From Trachythela sp. YZ-2020 (taxonomy: Eukaryota > Cnidaria > Anthozoa > Malacalcyonacea > Clavulariidae): DNA of 64,000 bases. The stretch spans positions 1,406,001 to 1,470,000 of the forward strand of contig JADLSH010000110.1 in NCBI GenBank assembly GCA_016169945.1, in the 5' to 3' direction. This document shows positions 1 to 10,679 of this stretch, piece by piece; position 1 is the first letter of the stretch, and every line of letters starts with the position of its first letter. A program made the position numbers and the translations under genes. The notes under the pieces were generated by a model, which was given only the letters and a program-made list of their open reading frames with translations, was not told the origin of the DNA and searched no databases.

Positions 1-565
1 TTATTTGTTGATCAAATCTCGGTATAGACCCCCAGAGTAGTAAAAATTATCTGAGTTTAAAGTTGGATAAGCATGGGATAACTATCAACCAATCAGAGAC
101 GAATTCTAAATTTATAAATTAGAACTTCATTCATGCTACTGTCTTCGCAGAGGTCCGCCCGCATTCAACATTTCAACCAATCATAATTCAATAATTTTGA
201 TCCTTTTGAAAAAGCAAAAGGGTATAAAAGCTAATGAGATATTTTAAAGTTCTTAAAAACAAGCAAATTTTGAGTTGGATTTATGAGTTTTTATGTCAGA
301 TAAAGTAATAAACCGATTATTTATGTAACCTGAGAGTCAGGCACTTTTCTCAATCTGCCCGGTTCGCCCGCGTTATGACATACTTACATAATAATTGTTC
401 AATTATCACTAGCGCCCACTCAATTTTAGAGTTTGGCTTGTTTTGGCCCAGAGAATCTGGCAACCCTGTTTTACATGACCCCCATTTTATACTTCATATT
501 CAAGTATAATCAGTGATTTGAACAAACGAGTCAAACAATTCTTGTTTTCTAACAGTAGACAATTT

Positions 566-850
566 CGGCTAACGCTGTTTACATTGGTGCTACCCAATTC
601 ACAACTTTGGACAACACACAAGCCCAGTTACTATTATTTTAGATCTAGCTTGCGAAAACATAGAATAAAACAAAGGTAACTAAGCCTTAGAATCAGCATT
701 AAAAATAAAATTATGTATAAGAGCTATTCACTCTTGTAAATCATTCTAATGCATGCTTAGTTACCTTTGTTCGGCGCCAACTAGAACAATAGTAACTTGG
801 CATGTGAATTATCCAAAGTTGTGAATTGGGTATAAACAAGCGTTAGCCAG
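566..850. repeat. Inverted-repeat (MITE-like) element
   Basis: Two arms of roughly 100-120 bp face each other. The left arm contains ggctaacgctg, then cccaattcacaactttgga and caaaggtaactaagc. The right arm carries the reverse complements in reverse order (gcttagttacctttg, tccaaagttgtgaattggg, cgttagcc). The arms have diverged by scattered substitutions and small indels, and there is no coding sequence in the loop. This is best read as an old non-autonomous DNA element. Target duplications were not resolved. Confidence 0.7.
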
Positions 851-2570
851 ATTTATCTATTTTTTTTATCTAAATCATAAATTTTTCATATTTCAAAAAG
901 CTGTGTGTTTGTCAAAGAACACGCCTTCTGTTTCTCCAATTATTTGACTTTGGATATGTTGGATTTCTACAAAAACCTAACCTAGCTTGTTGATTTGCAT
1001 AGCCACCTCGTTGACATGATTGCCTCTTTATTACGCAGCCACTTATTTTTCTCCAAGCGAAATTCCAAGACAATCACTGATATAGTTTAGAACAGAAAAA
1101 AGAGAAAAAATGCAGCTGTCACGCCCAGTGCTGAGGACTGAACAGTACAGTAGCGTAAAAAACAGTATACTGTAGTACAGACAATATTATTTGCACTGAC
1201 GATGTTCCGGGCTTATGGATAGATAGCCTTTCCCATAGGCGTATAGGCCATATGTAGTCAATAGAATAGGTTTGGAAACTTGATGGAAATACAATAGAAG
1301 TCATTAGTATCTAATATGTTTTTGTCTAGGTTTATGCAAAAATGGGTAGAAGGAACCAAACAGATATAGTAACCCTAGCACAAGGGCTATGTTTTTGTTT
1401 AAATAGCTGGCTACCCTACTGTATCAAATGGATTATGCTTTATGCTTGACTGGTTGCCACCAAACAAGAATGCATGGCTAATTATATTGAATATACATAA
1501 TTATTGTAAGCTCCAAATTGGATATTACGTCACCTAGTGGGTCACGCACAACAGAAAATTGACATTTATAAATATATGTTAGTTTACTTTCGTCTTGTAT
1601 TCTTGAGCTACTCGGTGGACGTAAACAATCTGGAAGTGTTGTTTTAATTTCGTATTTTTTGGTATATTTTAGTAATATGTTTTGTTTATTGAGTGTATGT
1701 AAAATAGATTGTCATGTTATTATTTTGCTAGTTGAATCGCACTATTGAATATCGAATATATTGTTCAGAAATAAAGACGGAATTTATATTGACTTTATAT
1801 TGATGTATCAGTGACAGTGTGTGTTCGGGTTGAGTCTGCACATATCAACCTGAAGAATACTTTAAGTATTCAAAAAGAGGGTGCCAGAGGATGAAGCTGT
1901 TGACAAGATGCAAGATGAATGGTAAGCTTAATCTGTTAACATGTAATGTGCCTGAATGCCACCCTATTATTGCCAGGCAATTTCATTCATGATGATCAAT
2001 GCATGATTACAATTATAGCTGTTATTAATAACCTAGGTTTTTGCATTATGAACTTCTTAATGAACTGATCAATTTGAAGGTGCAACATCCCCCTGTGAGC
2101 AGGGGCTGGATATTTTGCAAGAGGTGGGCATTTGGTGTAAGTAAAATTCATTGTAGTGGGGCATATTTGATTCCCCCTATAGTGGAGTATGGGATTTGAC
2201 CAGTATTGCTGTTTTTCATGACCTAACATGAATTTCTTGACTCAACATTCACTTTAGCATGCATCACAGATGGTCTACACTCTACAGTCTACAAACTACA
2301 CTGCAGTTTTCTAAGGGAGCAATATACAACAAAAGCCCACTCCTTTGACTGAGTGAAAGAGATAAAAATAGGTCATTTTAAGAGGAAGAATGTGGAATTT
2401 GTTTGTCAATTTTAAGCTTGCAGACATTAATAAACTATTGGGGCATTCAACCTCCAGTTGGACTTGGAACATAGGGCATTTGCACAATGTTATTTGACAG
2501 GGGGTGGGGAATTTTATAATTTAAGCATCCTGAAAATTAAATGCCCAGGTATATGTTGGTGCATACATAA
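851..2570. other. Intergenic stretch, no gene seen
   Basis: Only short random open frames occur. The part from about 1,505 to 1,860 has a promoter-like AT-rich segment followed by a downstream polypurine stretch, vaguely like a long terminal repeat, but no paired copy is present in the window. Confidence 0.5.
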
Positions 2571-2784
2571 AGGGTTCGGTCACACAAGGAGACAAGACGC
2601 ATGGACCTAATTTTGTCCCCACAACAAGTCGCATGAAATCAAATCAATTTGATTTCATGCGACCAGTAGTAGCGGGGACACAAATCAGTCCCCGAAACAA
2701 TGATTTTCACATAGTCACACAATGAAACTTGTCTCTGCGACAAGTCCCTGCAACCACTTGTCGCCTCATGTGACCGAACTTTAA
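2571..2784. repeat. MITE with terminal inverted repeats
   Basis: The left end reads gggttcggtcacac and the right end cctcatgtgaccgaacttt, giving imperfect terminal inverted repeats that continue into (g)gagacaag / cttgtcgcctc. The interior has a smaller near-perfect palindrome at about 2,629-2,664 with 17-bp arms (gtcgcatgaaatcaaat). It has no coding capacity, so it is a non-autonomous DNA transposon. Confidence 0.75.
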
Positions 2785-3186
2785 CATGTTTGATGCGCCA
2801 ATGGTAAATCCCAGGGCCGTATATTATATAAGGGCCGTATATTATATAATTTTGTCAAATTACAATATAAATATTGAACACTTTAAAAATTACAATTAAT
2901 ATAATTATTCGAACTCAAATTATAATATAAATATTCAAGTGATTTTGTATAAACCAACTATAAATTATTTGCACTTCAGTGACTTCCAACGGTCACTTCA
3001 CCAATTTAAATATTTACACCATAATTTTCGTTTATTTGTTTACTTATAGCCTACATATAACACATTAAATGTTGCACTTACCACTAATTGACTCTATTTA
3101 TGTGTCGGACTTCTTAAAATTCCCAGATTAATATCGAAATTTATTACTAAATCGACTTGCTGCATGCAACCGGCAACCCATAGCAT

Positions 3187-3430
3187 AGAATAGGAAATGA
3201 CTAGAAGAGTAGAAGGGCCATTTGAGGCGGAACCTTTGAAGTTTTTGACGCTGCGCATGTCGCATTACGCGTGTTCATTACCATTATTCTAGCCAGTCAA
3301 TTGCGTTCTCTGGCCAATAAACACGCTGAACTGGCTGGTCTGCCATTATTCTGGCCAGATAACCGCATAAAAATAGGGGTCACGTTGCACTGCTGACTGC
3401 TGAGTGGCCTTTCTGGTCATTTCCTATTCT
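3187..3430. repeat. MITE with 15-bp terminal inverted repeats
   Basis: agaataggaaatgac at the left end is the exact reverse complement of gtcatttcctattct at the right end. The interior holds repeated ccattattctggccag-like segments and no open frame. It is a short non-autonomous element. Confidence 0.8.
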
Positions 3431-3471
3431 GTGCCCATAGGGAGATAATTAGGCCTGGTTGATTGCACAAT

Positions 3472-3738
3472 TTACCCACGCAATGGATTCATCCTTAAAA
3501 CAGGAATTTTCTGATGACGTCCTTTTATCAGGCCAAGGCTGCCAAACTGATTTCTTGCTTTTCCACGAAACGTAGAGACAACGTCACAACCAGCAACCAG
3601 TAAAAGCGTGGAAGAAGGCATTGCGCTAGCCTTTGAAGGACCAGTGGTGTCAATAAATTGTTGGACTGGAATTGTCGCGGTTCTCAGCACACTACGGAGG
3701 TTTGGTAATGTACCGAGTCGTTCGCCAGTCTTAATCAC
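3472..3738 (-). pseudogene. Fragment of a transposon-associated protein (GCDVVS motif)
   Basis: The minus-strand translation contains LLVAGCDVVSTFRGKARNQF. This resembles a GCDT(V/T)SxFxGxGK motif that recurs in repetitive multi-copy proteins of cnidarians and other invertebrates. Only about 85 codons remain, without a clear start, other domains or splice sites, so this is read as a relic of a mobile-element gene. The family match is from memory of the motif, so confidence is limited. Confidence 0.4.
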
Positions 3739-4098
3739 AGCCTATCAATAAACTAATCCGTAACAAATCTAGACTCTAGTGAAAGACTGCTCGAAGTCTC
3801 TCTTTCATTGTCTTTCTGTATCGATCCATGCCATCCCTCTTTACGTCATGTTATTTACACTATAGTGGACCGAGGGCAATATAGATTGGAGCAAGTCTAT
3901 AACAGATCAACTAGCTAACTCACTTCTGACTTTGGCACAAAAATCTAACAAAAAACAGCTTGGAAAAGCTTAATAACTTTCCTGTTAACGATGCTAAACT
4001 AGTAAACTAGAAAATGTTTTCCCGCGCGATTGTTCTATTTTTAAGCTATTTGAGCCGGGAAATCGGCTTGTCCGCGGTAATTAAACGTTTGCTGGACG

Positions 4099-4213
4099 GT
4101 TCTTTATGTAGCGCTGCACGAATTATATCTGTGATTATATATAGGGTTAGTCGGTTAGAATTGGGTTGGGGTTGGGTTAAATTATACATTTCGTGTAGGG
4201 CTACATAAAGAAC
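4099..4213. repeat. Short hairpin MITE, copy A
   Basis: The left end is ttctttatgtagcgctgcac and the right end gtgtagggctacataaagaa; these are near-perfect reverse complements around an AT-rich loop with ggttggggttgggtt. A second copy of the same family is at 41,145-41,252, so this is a dispersed family and not a chance hairpin. Confidence 0.85.
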
Positions 4214-4899
4214 ATACCGTTTATCTTTACTAAACGTCATATATAACACTAAATTAACTCCAAGAAAACCTGACAGAAATGCAGCTTGTATTTTCGCCTT
4301 CCGGCTTCAATGAACCAGAAGCAATCCAGACTTGCTTAAACCTATTTTCTTTAAGGGCATGCAGTGTCATTTGCCATGATCCAGTGTGAGGCGCTTCCTT
4401 GTAGTGTAATATTTTTAGCAAACAAAATTTCGATCTGGTATCTGCTTCTTGGTGGCTGCAGGGTGAAAGTTTCCAGATACTCTCCTCCTAACCCCGCTAC
4501 CCCTTTTGGATCTTGTCTCAGCTTTTAAGCTTGGTTGTCGGTAGACATCAAACACAATGACTGTACCGACAAGAATAAAACTTGGCGTTGGGAAGGATAT
4601 CTTCCGAGTAGCATATATTCCTCGAAGCCGAAGATTTATGATCTGCCTTGTGACGAAGCGTTCGGTGCCATATGTGATTATGAAATTTGCATTAGGTTGT
4701 GATTCCGGAATAGTAGCTTGCTATTTATTATATGGGTATCGGCCAACTGTGATTTTCTATACGAATGCAGCTTGGTCAGCTTGCCATTGTCACTTAATGA
4801 TACAAGGGTAGACTGGTTCTCGTACTGCAAAAAGTCTTGAAGATCACATTCTCTACTCTGGCATGAGATAACTCAGATAAGTAGGCGGAAGAAAGGGTC

Positions 4900-5830
4900 A
4901 TAGTCTTCTTTCATGATATTTTCTTTGGATGTACTAGGTCCTTGTTCATGGCTAAAAAATCTAATCTTGTTCTTTTTGATTGGTTCATTGAAACACGATC
5001 GATCTTCATCAGTTTTCTAAATCCTCTGTGAGTAACTTAAACTATTCTTTGCTTCTTGGATAATGAGTTGATATCATCTCAGCCTTAGTAGCATCAGCAA
5101 TGTCTTTGACTTTGGCATCTAAAGTCAAAAGATCAGACGATTCCTCTTCAAATGGCTAGTCTTCCACTAGTGCAGCGTGTGGTACAGTCCAAAGCCTTCT
5201 CTAAAAGAACGAATGAACGTGACAATAGTCCACTCCAATATAAGAATTGTGGACTTTCAACTTTGCGCTTTGTACACCAGCTTTCGAAATCAGGAATATT
5301 GGCGTTCTCACTTGTCAATCTCTGTCATCTGCATATTGAAGGTGTAATTGCTTAGATCGCCTTTCTGAAGCTAGATCGCACATATAAAGATACAAAACTG
5401 GTCCTAAGGTTGACCCTTGTGAAACTCCAAAAGCTACCGGCAGTTCCAGACGTTTTATCATCAGTTTCAAAAAACTGAGATCGATTTGACAGATAGTTAA
5501 AAGTCCAGTAAATATATAACTTTTTGGAGAATCCTAATTTCGAAAGCTTTTCCAAGATTATTCGACGGTGTCAAATGCTTTTGAGTAGTCGGTAAAAAGT
5601 TCCAATGTGATTTCGCTTTTGCATGCCTTTAGCAATATCACCTCGTATTTCAACTACACTAACAGTAGTTGAATGGTCTTTATATAACCGTGACATGGCA
5701 TCTTTGTATTCGGGTTTTGCAGTCACGCGAGAATATTGCGTCATGCTAAATAATCCGCCATTTTGGGTGACATTATCGTGGATTTCATCGAAGAGCCGTT
5801 TTCGCAACAATCTTGTGAAATACATATATG
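4900..5830 (-). pseudogene. Antisense LINE reverse-transcriptase relic
   Basis: On the minus strand, with frameshifts, reverse-transcriptase motifs appear in order: LELFTDYSKAFDTV (motif A) from about 5,608 to 5,560, then FSKKLYIYWTFNYLSNRSQF, then SQGSTLGPVLYLYMCDL (motif B region) near 5,400, then HLQYADD (catalytic YADD) near 5,330. These match non-LTR retrotransposon polymerases. Several stops and frame changes break the frame, so it is dead. Sequence down to about 4,900 reads as the degraded 3' part. Confidence 0.75.
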
Positions 5831-5970
5831 TTATTTACCGGTTGCGAGGTCCGGATGAGAAAAACTGTGCACGAGGTCTTAAAAACGGCCCGAGCCCGGA
5901 GGGCGAGGGACGTTTTCAAGACCGAGGGCACAGTTTCTCTCATCCGGACCGACGCTGCCGGTAAATAACA
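5829..5970. repeat. Palindromic MITE (142 bp)
   Basis: tgttatttaccgg at the left end is repeated inverted as ccggtaaataaca at the right. The inner arms gtccggatgagaaaaactgtgc and gcacagtttctctcatccgg also pair, around a GC-rich centre (cccgagcccggagggcgaggg). It forms one long hairpin with no coding capacity. Confidence 0.85.
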
Positions 5971-6430
5971 TGTTTATTTTTTATCACATGTAAAATTTAA
6001 GAATTTATTAAAATTGAAATTCCAGTGTAGCGAAATAATTTGAGATCAGTGCAATTGTGAAATCAAAGCGAGGCTGACAAAACTTGAACGTTGAAAGAAA
6101 ACACGAAGACGAAAACTCAAGAAAACTTGCAAGAAACTCACAAAAAACAAAGTTTCTGTAAAAATGTACACGATATTTTTTAAATACGGCAGCAGAAAAG
6201 CATAGGAATGAATGGTTTTGGCCTGGTTTTCTGGTGTTCAGTGTTGCTTCGACAAGGATATCTTCGTGTTTACTTGCGTTGCCCATAAAAAACTAATAAA
6301 GTGAATAATGCAGTGAATGCATGTGTTTTGAAAAATAATTGAAGGGTTTTGTAGATGGAAAATTATTGAGTGTAAATTATATACATTTATTAGACCTAAC
6401 CAGGAACAGCTGCGAAAAATGCAACTATAG

Positions 6431-6505
6431 GTCCCTGTCAGGAATTGAATCTGCGGCCCTGCGATTCCGGTGCAGCGCTCTAACCAATTGACCCCTACAT
6501 AGTCC
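6431..6505 (-). repeat. tRNA-like SINE head, inverted copy
   Basis: The minus strand shows an A-box-like region and a B-box-like gattcaattcc segment around a gcgctgcaccggaatcgcag core. It has diverged from the plus copies at the A box (ttggttagagc is kept, but the preceding tagctca is altered). It is not a functional tRNA gene: no acceptor stem pairs. Confidence 0.65.
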
Positions 6506-6806
6506 AGTTGTCGAGCTCTAACCACAAGTTTCATGTATATATACTATGGTACTGCCATGTGGGTAAATATCTAGATTTTGTTGGCATCTCACTCGATTGA
6601 ATAATAATTGAAGGGTTTTCTAGATGGAAAATTATTGAGTGTAAATTATATACATTTATTAGACCTAACCAGGAACAGCATCTACAAAACCCTTCAATTA
6701 TTATTCAATCGAGCGAGATGCCAAAAAAATCTAGATATTTACCCACAACTTAACATGGCAGTATCCTAGTATATATACATGAACTTGTGGTTAGAGCTCG
6801 ACAGCT

Positions 6807-6880
6807 GGACTCTGTAGCTCATTTGGTTAGAGCGCTGCACCGGAATCGCAGGTCCGCATGTTCAATTCCTGCCAGGGACC
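6807..6880 (+). repeat. tRNA-like SINE head, unit 1
   Basis: The A box is tagctcatttgg and the B box is gttcaattcc, separated by gttagagcgctgcaccgga and a degenerate anticodon arm. This matches the internal RNA polymerase III promoter layout of tRNA-derived SINEs. It has no acceptor-stem pairing and no 3' CCA context, so it is a SINE head and not a tRNA gene. Confidence 0.7.
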
Positions 6881-7080
6881 TATAGTTGCATTTTTCGCAG
6901 CTGTTCCTGGTTAGGTCTAATAAATGTATATAATTTACACTCAATAATTTTCCATCTACAAAACTCTTCAATTATTATTCAATCGAATGAGATGCCAACA
7001 AAATCTAAATATTTACCCACAACTTAACATGGCAGTACCCTAGTATATATACATGAACTTGTGGTTAGAGCTCGACAACT

Positions 7081-7153
7081 GGACTCTGTAGCTCAGTTGG
7101 TTAGAGCGCTGCACCGGAATCGCAGGACCGCATATTCAATTCCTGCCAGGACC
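7081..7153 (+). repeat. tRNA-like SINE head, unit 2
   Basis: The A box tagctcagttgg matches the consensus better than in unit 1. The B-box region reads attcaattcc, with the first G lost. It is otherwise the same as unit 1. Confidence 0.7.
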
Positions 7154-7354
7154 TATAGTTGCATTTTTCGCAGCTGTTCCTGGTTAGGTCTAATAAATGT
7201 ATATAATTTACACTCAATAATTTTCCATCTACAAAACCCTACAATTATTATTCAATCGAGTGAGATGCCAACAAAATCTAGATATTTACCCACAACATTA
7301 ACATGGCAGTACCCTAGTATATATACATGAACTTGTGGTTAGAGTTCGACAACT

Positions 7355-7433
7355 GGACTCTGTAGCTCAGTTGGTTAGAGCGCTGCACGAGTATCGCAGG
7401 GCCGCAGGGCCGCAGTTCCAATTCCTGCCAGGG
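7355..7433 (+). repeat. tRNA-like SINE head, unit 3
   Basis: It has A box tagctcagttgg and a B-box region degraded to gttccaattcc. The short segment gcagggccgcagggccgcag shows a local slippage duplication inside the head. Confidence 0.65.
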
Positions 7434-8360
7434 ACCTATAGTTGCATTTTTCGCAGCTATTCCTGGTTAGGTCTAATAAATGTATATAATTTACACTCAA
7501 TAATTTTCCATCCACAAAACCCTTCAATTATTATTCAATCGAGTGAGATGCCAACAAAATCTAGATATTTACCCATGGCAGTACCCTAGTATATATACAT
7601 GAACTTGTGGTTAGAGCTCGACAACTGGACTCTGTAGCTCACCTAAAGTAATTTTAGTCAAATATAAATATATGATTATCAGTCAAATATCAAAATCAAT
7701 CCTGTGCAAAATTTGAATATTCGATTAAATTGGGGCATTTTTTCGGGCACCTGTGCAAACTATATAATATAAGTCTAGTGTACATGGCCGGTTTTGATCT
7801 ACAATTTCAGGTGGACGAAACTCAGAACGTTTTTCTTGTATTTGTAGTTTTCGTGGAGTATTAAAATAGTTCGAAAATTACATGTGCCTTTTGGAATGGC
7901 ATTTTAATAGTACGTTTACTTGGAAAGCTAGAATTTAAATAGAATATGATGTTTTCATAATTGAAGATAAGTTTTTACATTGAAAGGATATGTTTACTGG
8001 GAATTTCCCACTGTATCATAATTCAAATAACATTGTTCAATATAGATTATTTCAGTAGCTAATAGCAAAGGAATACCGAAGGAAGTTTCGTCGTTTAAAC
8101 AGCCACGGGGATATAAAATAGAGTCAACATAACCGTTTCTTTCTTAAAGTACAAACAGGTGAGTCATAAATAGTAATAATATGGTGTAATACGATATATA
8201 TTATTCAGTTTCGATTTCCAGCACGCCGTCCTGTCTGTAACTCTGAATCTACTATTCGGGATATACTAATCTTGACATGAAAGTGATCAGTTTCGGTAGA
8301 ACGATATTAATATGAATTGTATGATTGCGTGTTCCAGTGTAGGTAGCGATAAACGATATA

Positions 8361-8557
8361 CTTGAGGGATTACAGGATCAAACTACCTGAAAAATATAAG
8401 ACTGAACTTCGTCTTCGACGTCTCGAGCGAAGGCCCTTCGACGTTTTGAGCGAAGGCTGCTTCATCTGGCTACTAACTTCCAGACGAAAGACCTTCGCTC
8501 GAAACGTCGAAGTTCTTGTTATATTTTTCAGGTAGTTCGATCCTATAATCCCTCAAG
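8361..8557. repeat. Hairpin element sharing its end sequence with the Penelope element at 30.6-33.7 kb
   Basis: The left arm (cttgagggattacaggatca, then aactacctgaaaaatata) is the inverse of the right arm (tatatttttcaggtagttcg, then cctataatccctcaag). The inner part has actaacttccagacga and gctcgaaacgtcgaag. The same pieces form the ends of the Penelope element at 30,571-33,734. It looks like a non-autonomous, internally deleted relative of that element. Confidence 0.7.
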
Positions 8558-9285
8558 AGTCAAGACGTTCATTAAGATGAATTGAATGCATCTTTCGCTT
8601 TAATACGCCTCCTCGTTAAAGCTACGAGAGCCCGGCTAGCCAGGCCAGTCCGGTTTGCAAGTTAATACAATCTCAAAAATATGTAAAGCCAATGTTATTG
8701 TATGAGGCGAGATCTTGGCAATGGCGAACTATACTGACCTTAATCATTGCTCGCTTCAAATATTGAAATATGCACTTGATTAGCAAGCAATAATTAATAA
8801 TAGCGTACCAAATAATATATAGCATCATTTTGAAAAGTCTGCATTTAATATAGTCCTCTAACAAGACTGAAATAATACCTATATCAGGTAAATATAAAAC
8901 ATTGTATATTTTTGGAATTTCCCAGAAGCAGAAAAACGAGTAAAATTTTGATGAATCCATCCTTTGCATTTCCGGGAAACCACTTTCAATTTCATCAGAC
9001 ACGTTTTCGCTCGCTTCCTTATTTTATATAAATACATTCAATCCGCGAACAAATGACATTCGCCCGCCAACGTTTCGACAGTCTAATCTACTGAACTAGT
9101 GTCTTCCCCAGTGATAATTTGAGGTGGTCCTAAACAAAAAACCTATATATTTGTTAGTGAAACAATGCAATCGTTACATCCTTCTTAATCATGTCTGTAT
9201 AATTTTAAACGCAAAAGTATACGCAAAACTAAGAAACCCATGCAGCATTATTGACTGCTCAAAATTTGAGTTATATGTCCATCCG

Positions 9286-9365
9286 GTTATCCGTTTATCT
9301 TGTTATCCGTTTGTCTGGTTATCCGTTTATCTGGTTATCCGTTTATCTGGTTATCCGTTTATCCG
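9286..9365. repeat. 16-bp minisatellite
   Basis: There are about five copies of a ttatccgtttatctgg-type unit with few changes. It encodes nothing credible; the frames that run through it are repeats of the unit. Confidence 0.85.
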
Positions 9366-9415
9366 ATACCCGTGTTTTCTACCATTCTCTTAGAAAGCTA
9401 GAGTGCATGATACCC

Positions 9416-9496
9416 TGGTCCAGAGGCTCCTTAAAGAACGGCGAGGCAAAATAACGGCGAGGCGAAATAAATACGAGGCGAAAGAGCCTCTGGTCA
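9416..9496. repeat. Short inverted-repeat element
   Basis: ccagaggctc (9,420-9,429) and gagcctctgg (9,484-9,493) are exact reverse complements flanking three ggcgaggcgaaata-like direct repeats. It is likely a small MITE or the end of one. Confidence 0.55.
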
Positions 9497-10520
9497 AATT
9501 GATTGCGAATCTCACTTCCATACTTAATTAGGTTCAGAATCTGAACCTCGCATGTGATTGGCTGTTTGTAAAAACATGTCAAACCGGTTTGGAAAATAAA
9601 CAAACATTGAACTAATTATAGCCTTTGTGTGTTTAAAATTAGTACAATGTTTGTACTAATTAAGTGTTTGCCATCAGAACACACAGGAACCTTAAATATT
9701 TGCATAATAATTATAATAATACAGTTTTATGCAGATTGCTCAGAATAAGCATGCCCCCCCATCATGCTTTGTGCAGGTATAACGTCGTTAGCTTTAACCA
9801 AAGGTATGCTTCTCAAAGCTTTTTAGGTTCGTAGAATGTCCTGCATCTTTCACGTTCTACTTTGAAATAAATAAATGCCTGAATGGAAATTCTATTTCGT
9901 CATTATATTTTAGAAATTTAGCAAAATTTTATCACTGACTGCATTCGGTACATAAAAACGCGAAGTCGCGATGTTGTTTTACAGGTCTTCTATTCTGGAA
10001 AAAGGCATAACAGTATTAGATCGATCTGATATAGTTCCAATGCAATTTCCTAATTTTCTATAATGCTACAGGTCGCTCATTTGCTACAAACTTGAACAAG
10101 CTATCACAAACAGATCAATCTAAAATTTTAATAGAATCTGTTTGAATTGATCAGTTTCTAATTTTATAAATGTCCAGTTTACAAGTTCTGTAAACTGCTG
10201 AAAAACTTATTTCGGAATTGTAATGCTAATTTCCGCTGAGATTAAGAATCAGAAAAAGAAAACCGGAAAAAAGATTCGATTTTGTTTCTTAACAAATTTC
10301 ATTTTTCAATTTCACGGAGGAAAACGAACACAACAGTGTAAAGATGCAAAGATGAGAGGTTATTGCGCACACTTTCTACTTTGTGAAAGAACATATCGAT
10401 TATTTTATTTGCAACTGCCGCGATTTCTTGCAGGTAAGCGATCTCCGCTTGATATGACATGACTTATTTTACACATTTTTTTACACATTTTTATTAATCA
10501 TTGTATAGAATCTAATTACA

Positions 10521-10668
10521 GGCCCGTTTACACTACGCACGATTATTGGCACGGCAAGGATAAAAATGTTACCGGTGCCACTTTTACCCGTGCTGAGACT
10601 ACCTACAGTGGCACGGGTAACATTTTTATCCGTGCCGTGCCAATAATCGTGCGTAGTGTAAACGGGCC
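10521..10668. repeat. Palindromic MITE with TTACA target-site duplication
   Basis: The element begins ggcccgtttacactacgcac and ends with the exact inverse gtgcgtagtgtaaacgggcc. The arms continue almost perfectly for about 65 bp (attattggcacggca, ataaaaatgttacc, gtgccac). It is flanked on both sides by TTACA (10,516-10,520 and 10,669-10,673), a clean 5-bp target duplication. Arm identity is high, which suggests a fairly recent insertion. It has no coding capacity. Confidence 0.92.
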
Positions 10669-10679
10669 TTACATAGATT

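Larger units (their letters stand above)
6330..7640. repeat. tRNA-derived SINE array, 274-bp period, with a head-to-head inverted copy
   Basis: Plus-strand units start at the same motif (ggactctgtagctca) at 6,807, 7,081, 7,355 and 7,627, giving periods of 274, 274 and 272 bp. The last unit is cut off about 14 bp into this motif. Each full unit has a tRNA-like head, then gttcctggttaggtctaata, an AT-rich body and atacatgaacttgtggttag. Between about 6,330 and 6,680 the same unit lies on the minus strand, and the two orientations meet near 6,680. The rest of the body after 7,640 is unrelated. Confidence 0.85.

Noticed and set aside
1505..1860. Possible solo LTR (TATA-like ataaatata, aataaa, purine-rich downstream)
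   Set aside because: No second copy in the window, no clear TG...CA ends and no target duplication could be confirmed.
3472..3738. Intact host gene on the minus strand
   Set aside because: Only one motif of a multi-copy protein remains, with no start, end or introns.
6008..6286. Minus-strand frame of 92 codons
   Set aside because: Low-complexity Phe/Ser/Cys-rich translation without motif, start context or splice sites.
6807..7433. Functional tRNA genes
   Set aside because: A and B boxes are present, but no acceptor stem or cloverleaf forms, and the units are in a repeat array; they are SINE heads.
8673..9002. Minus-strand frame of 109 codons
   Set aside because: AT-rich sequence, hydrophobic random-looking translation and no recognisable domain.
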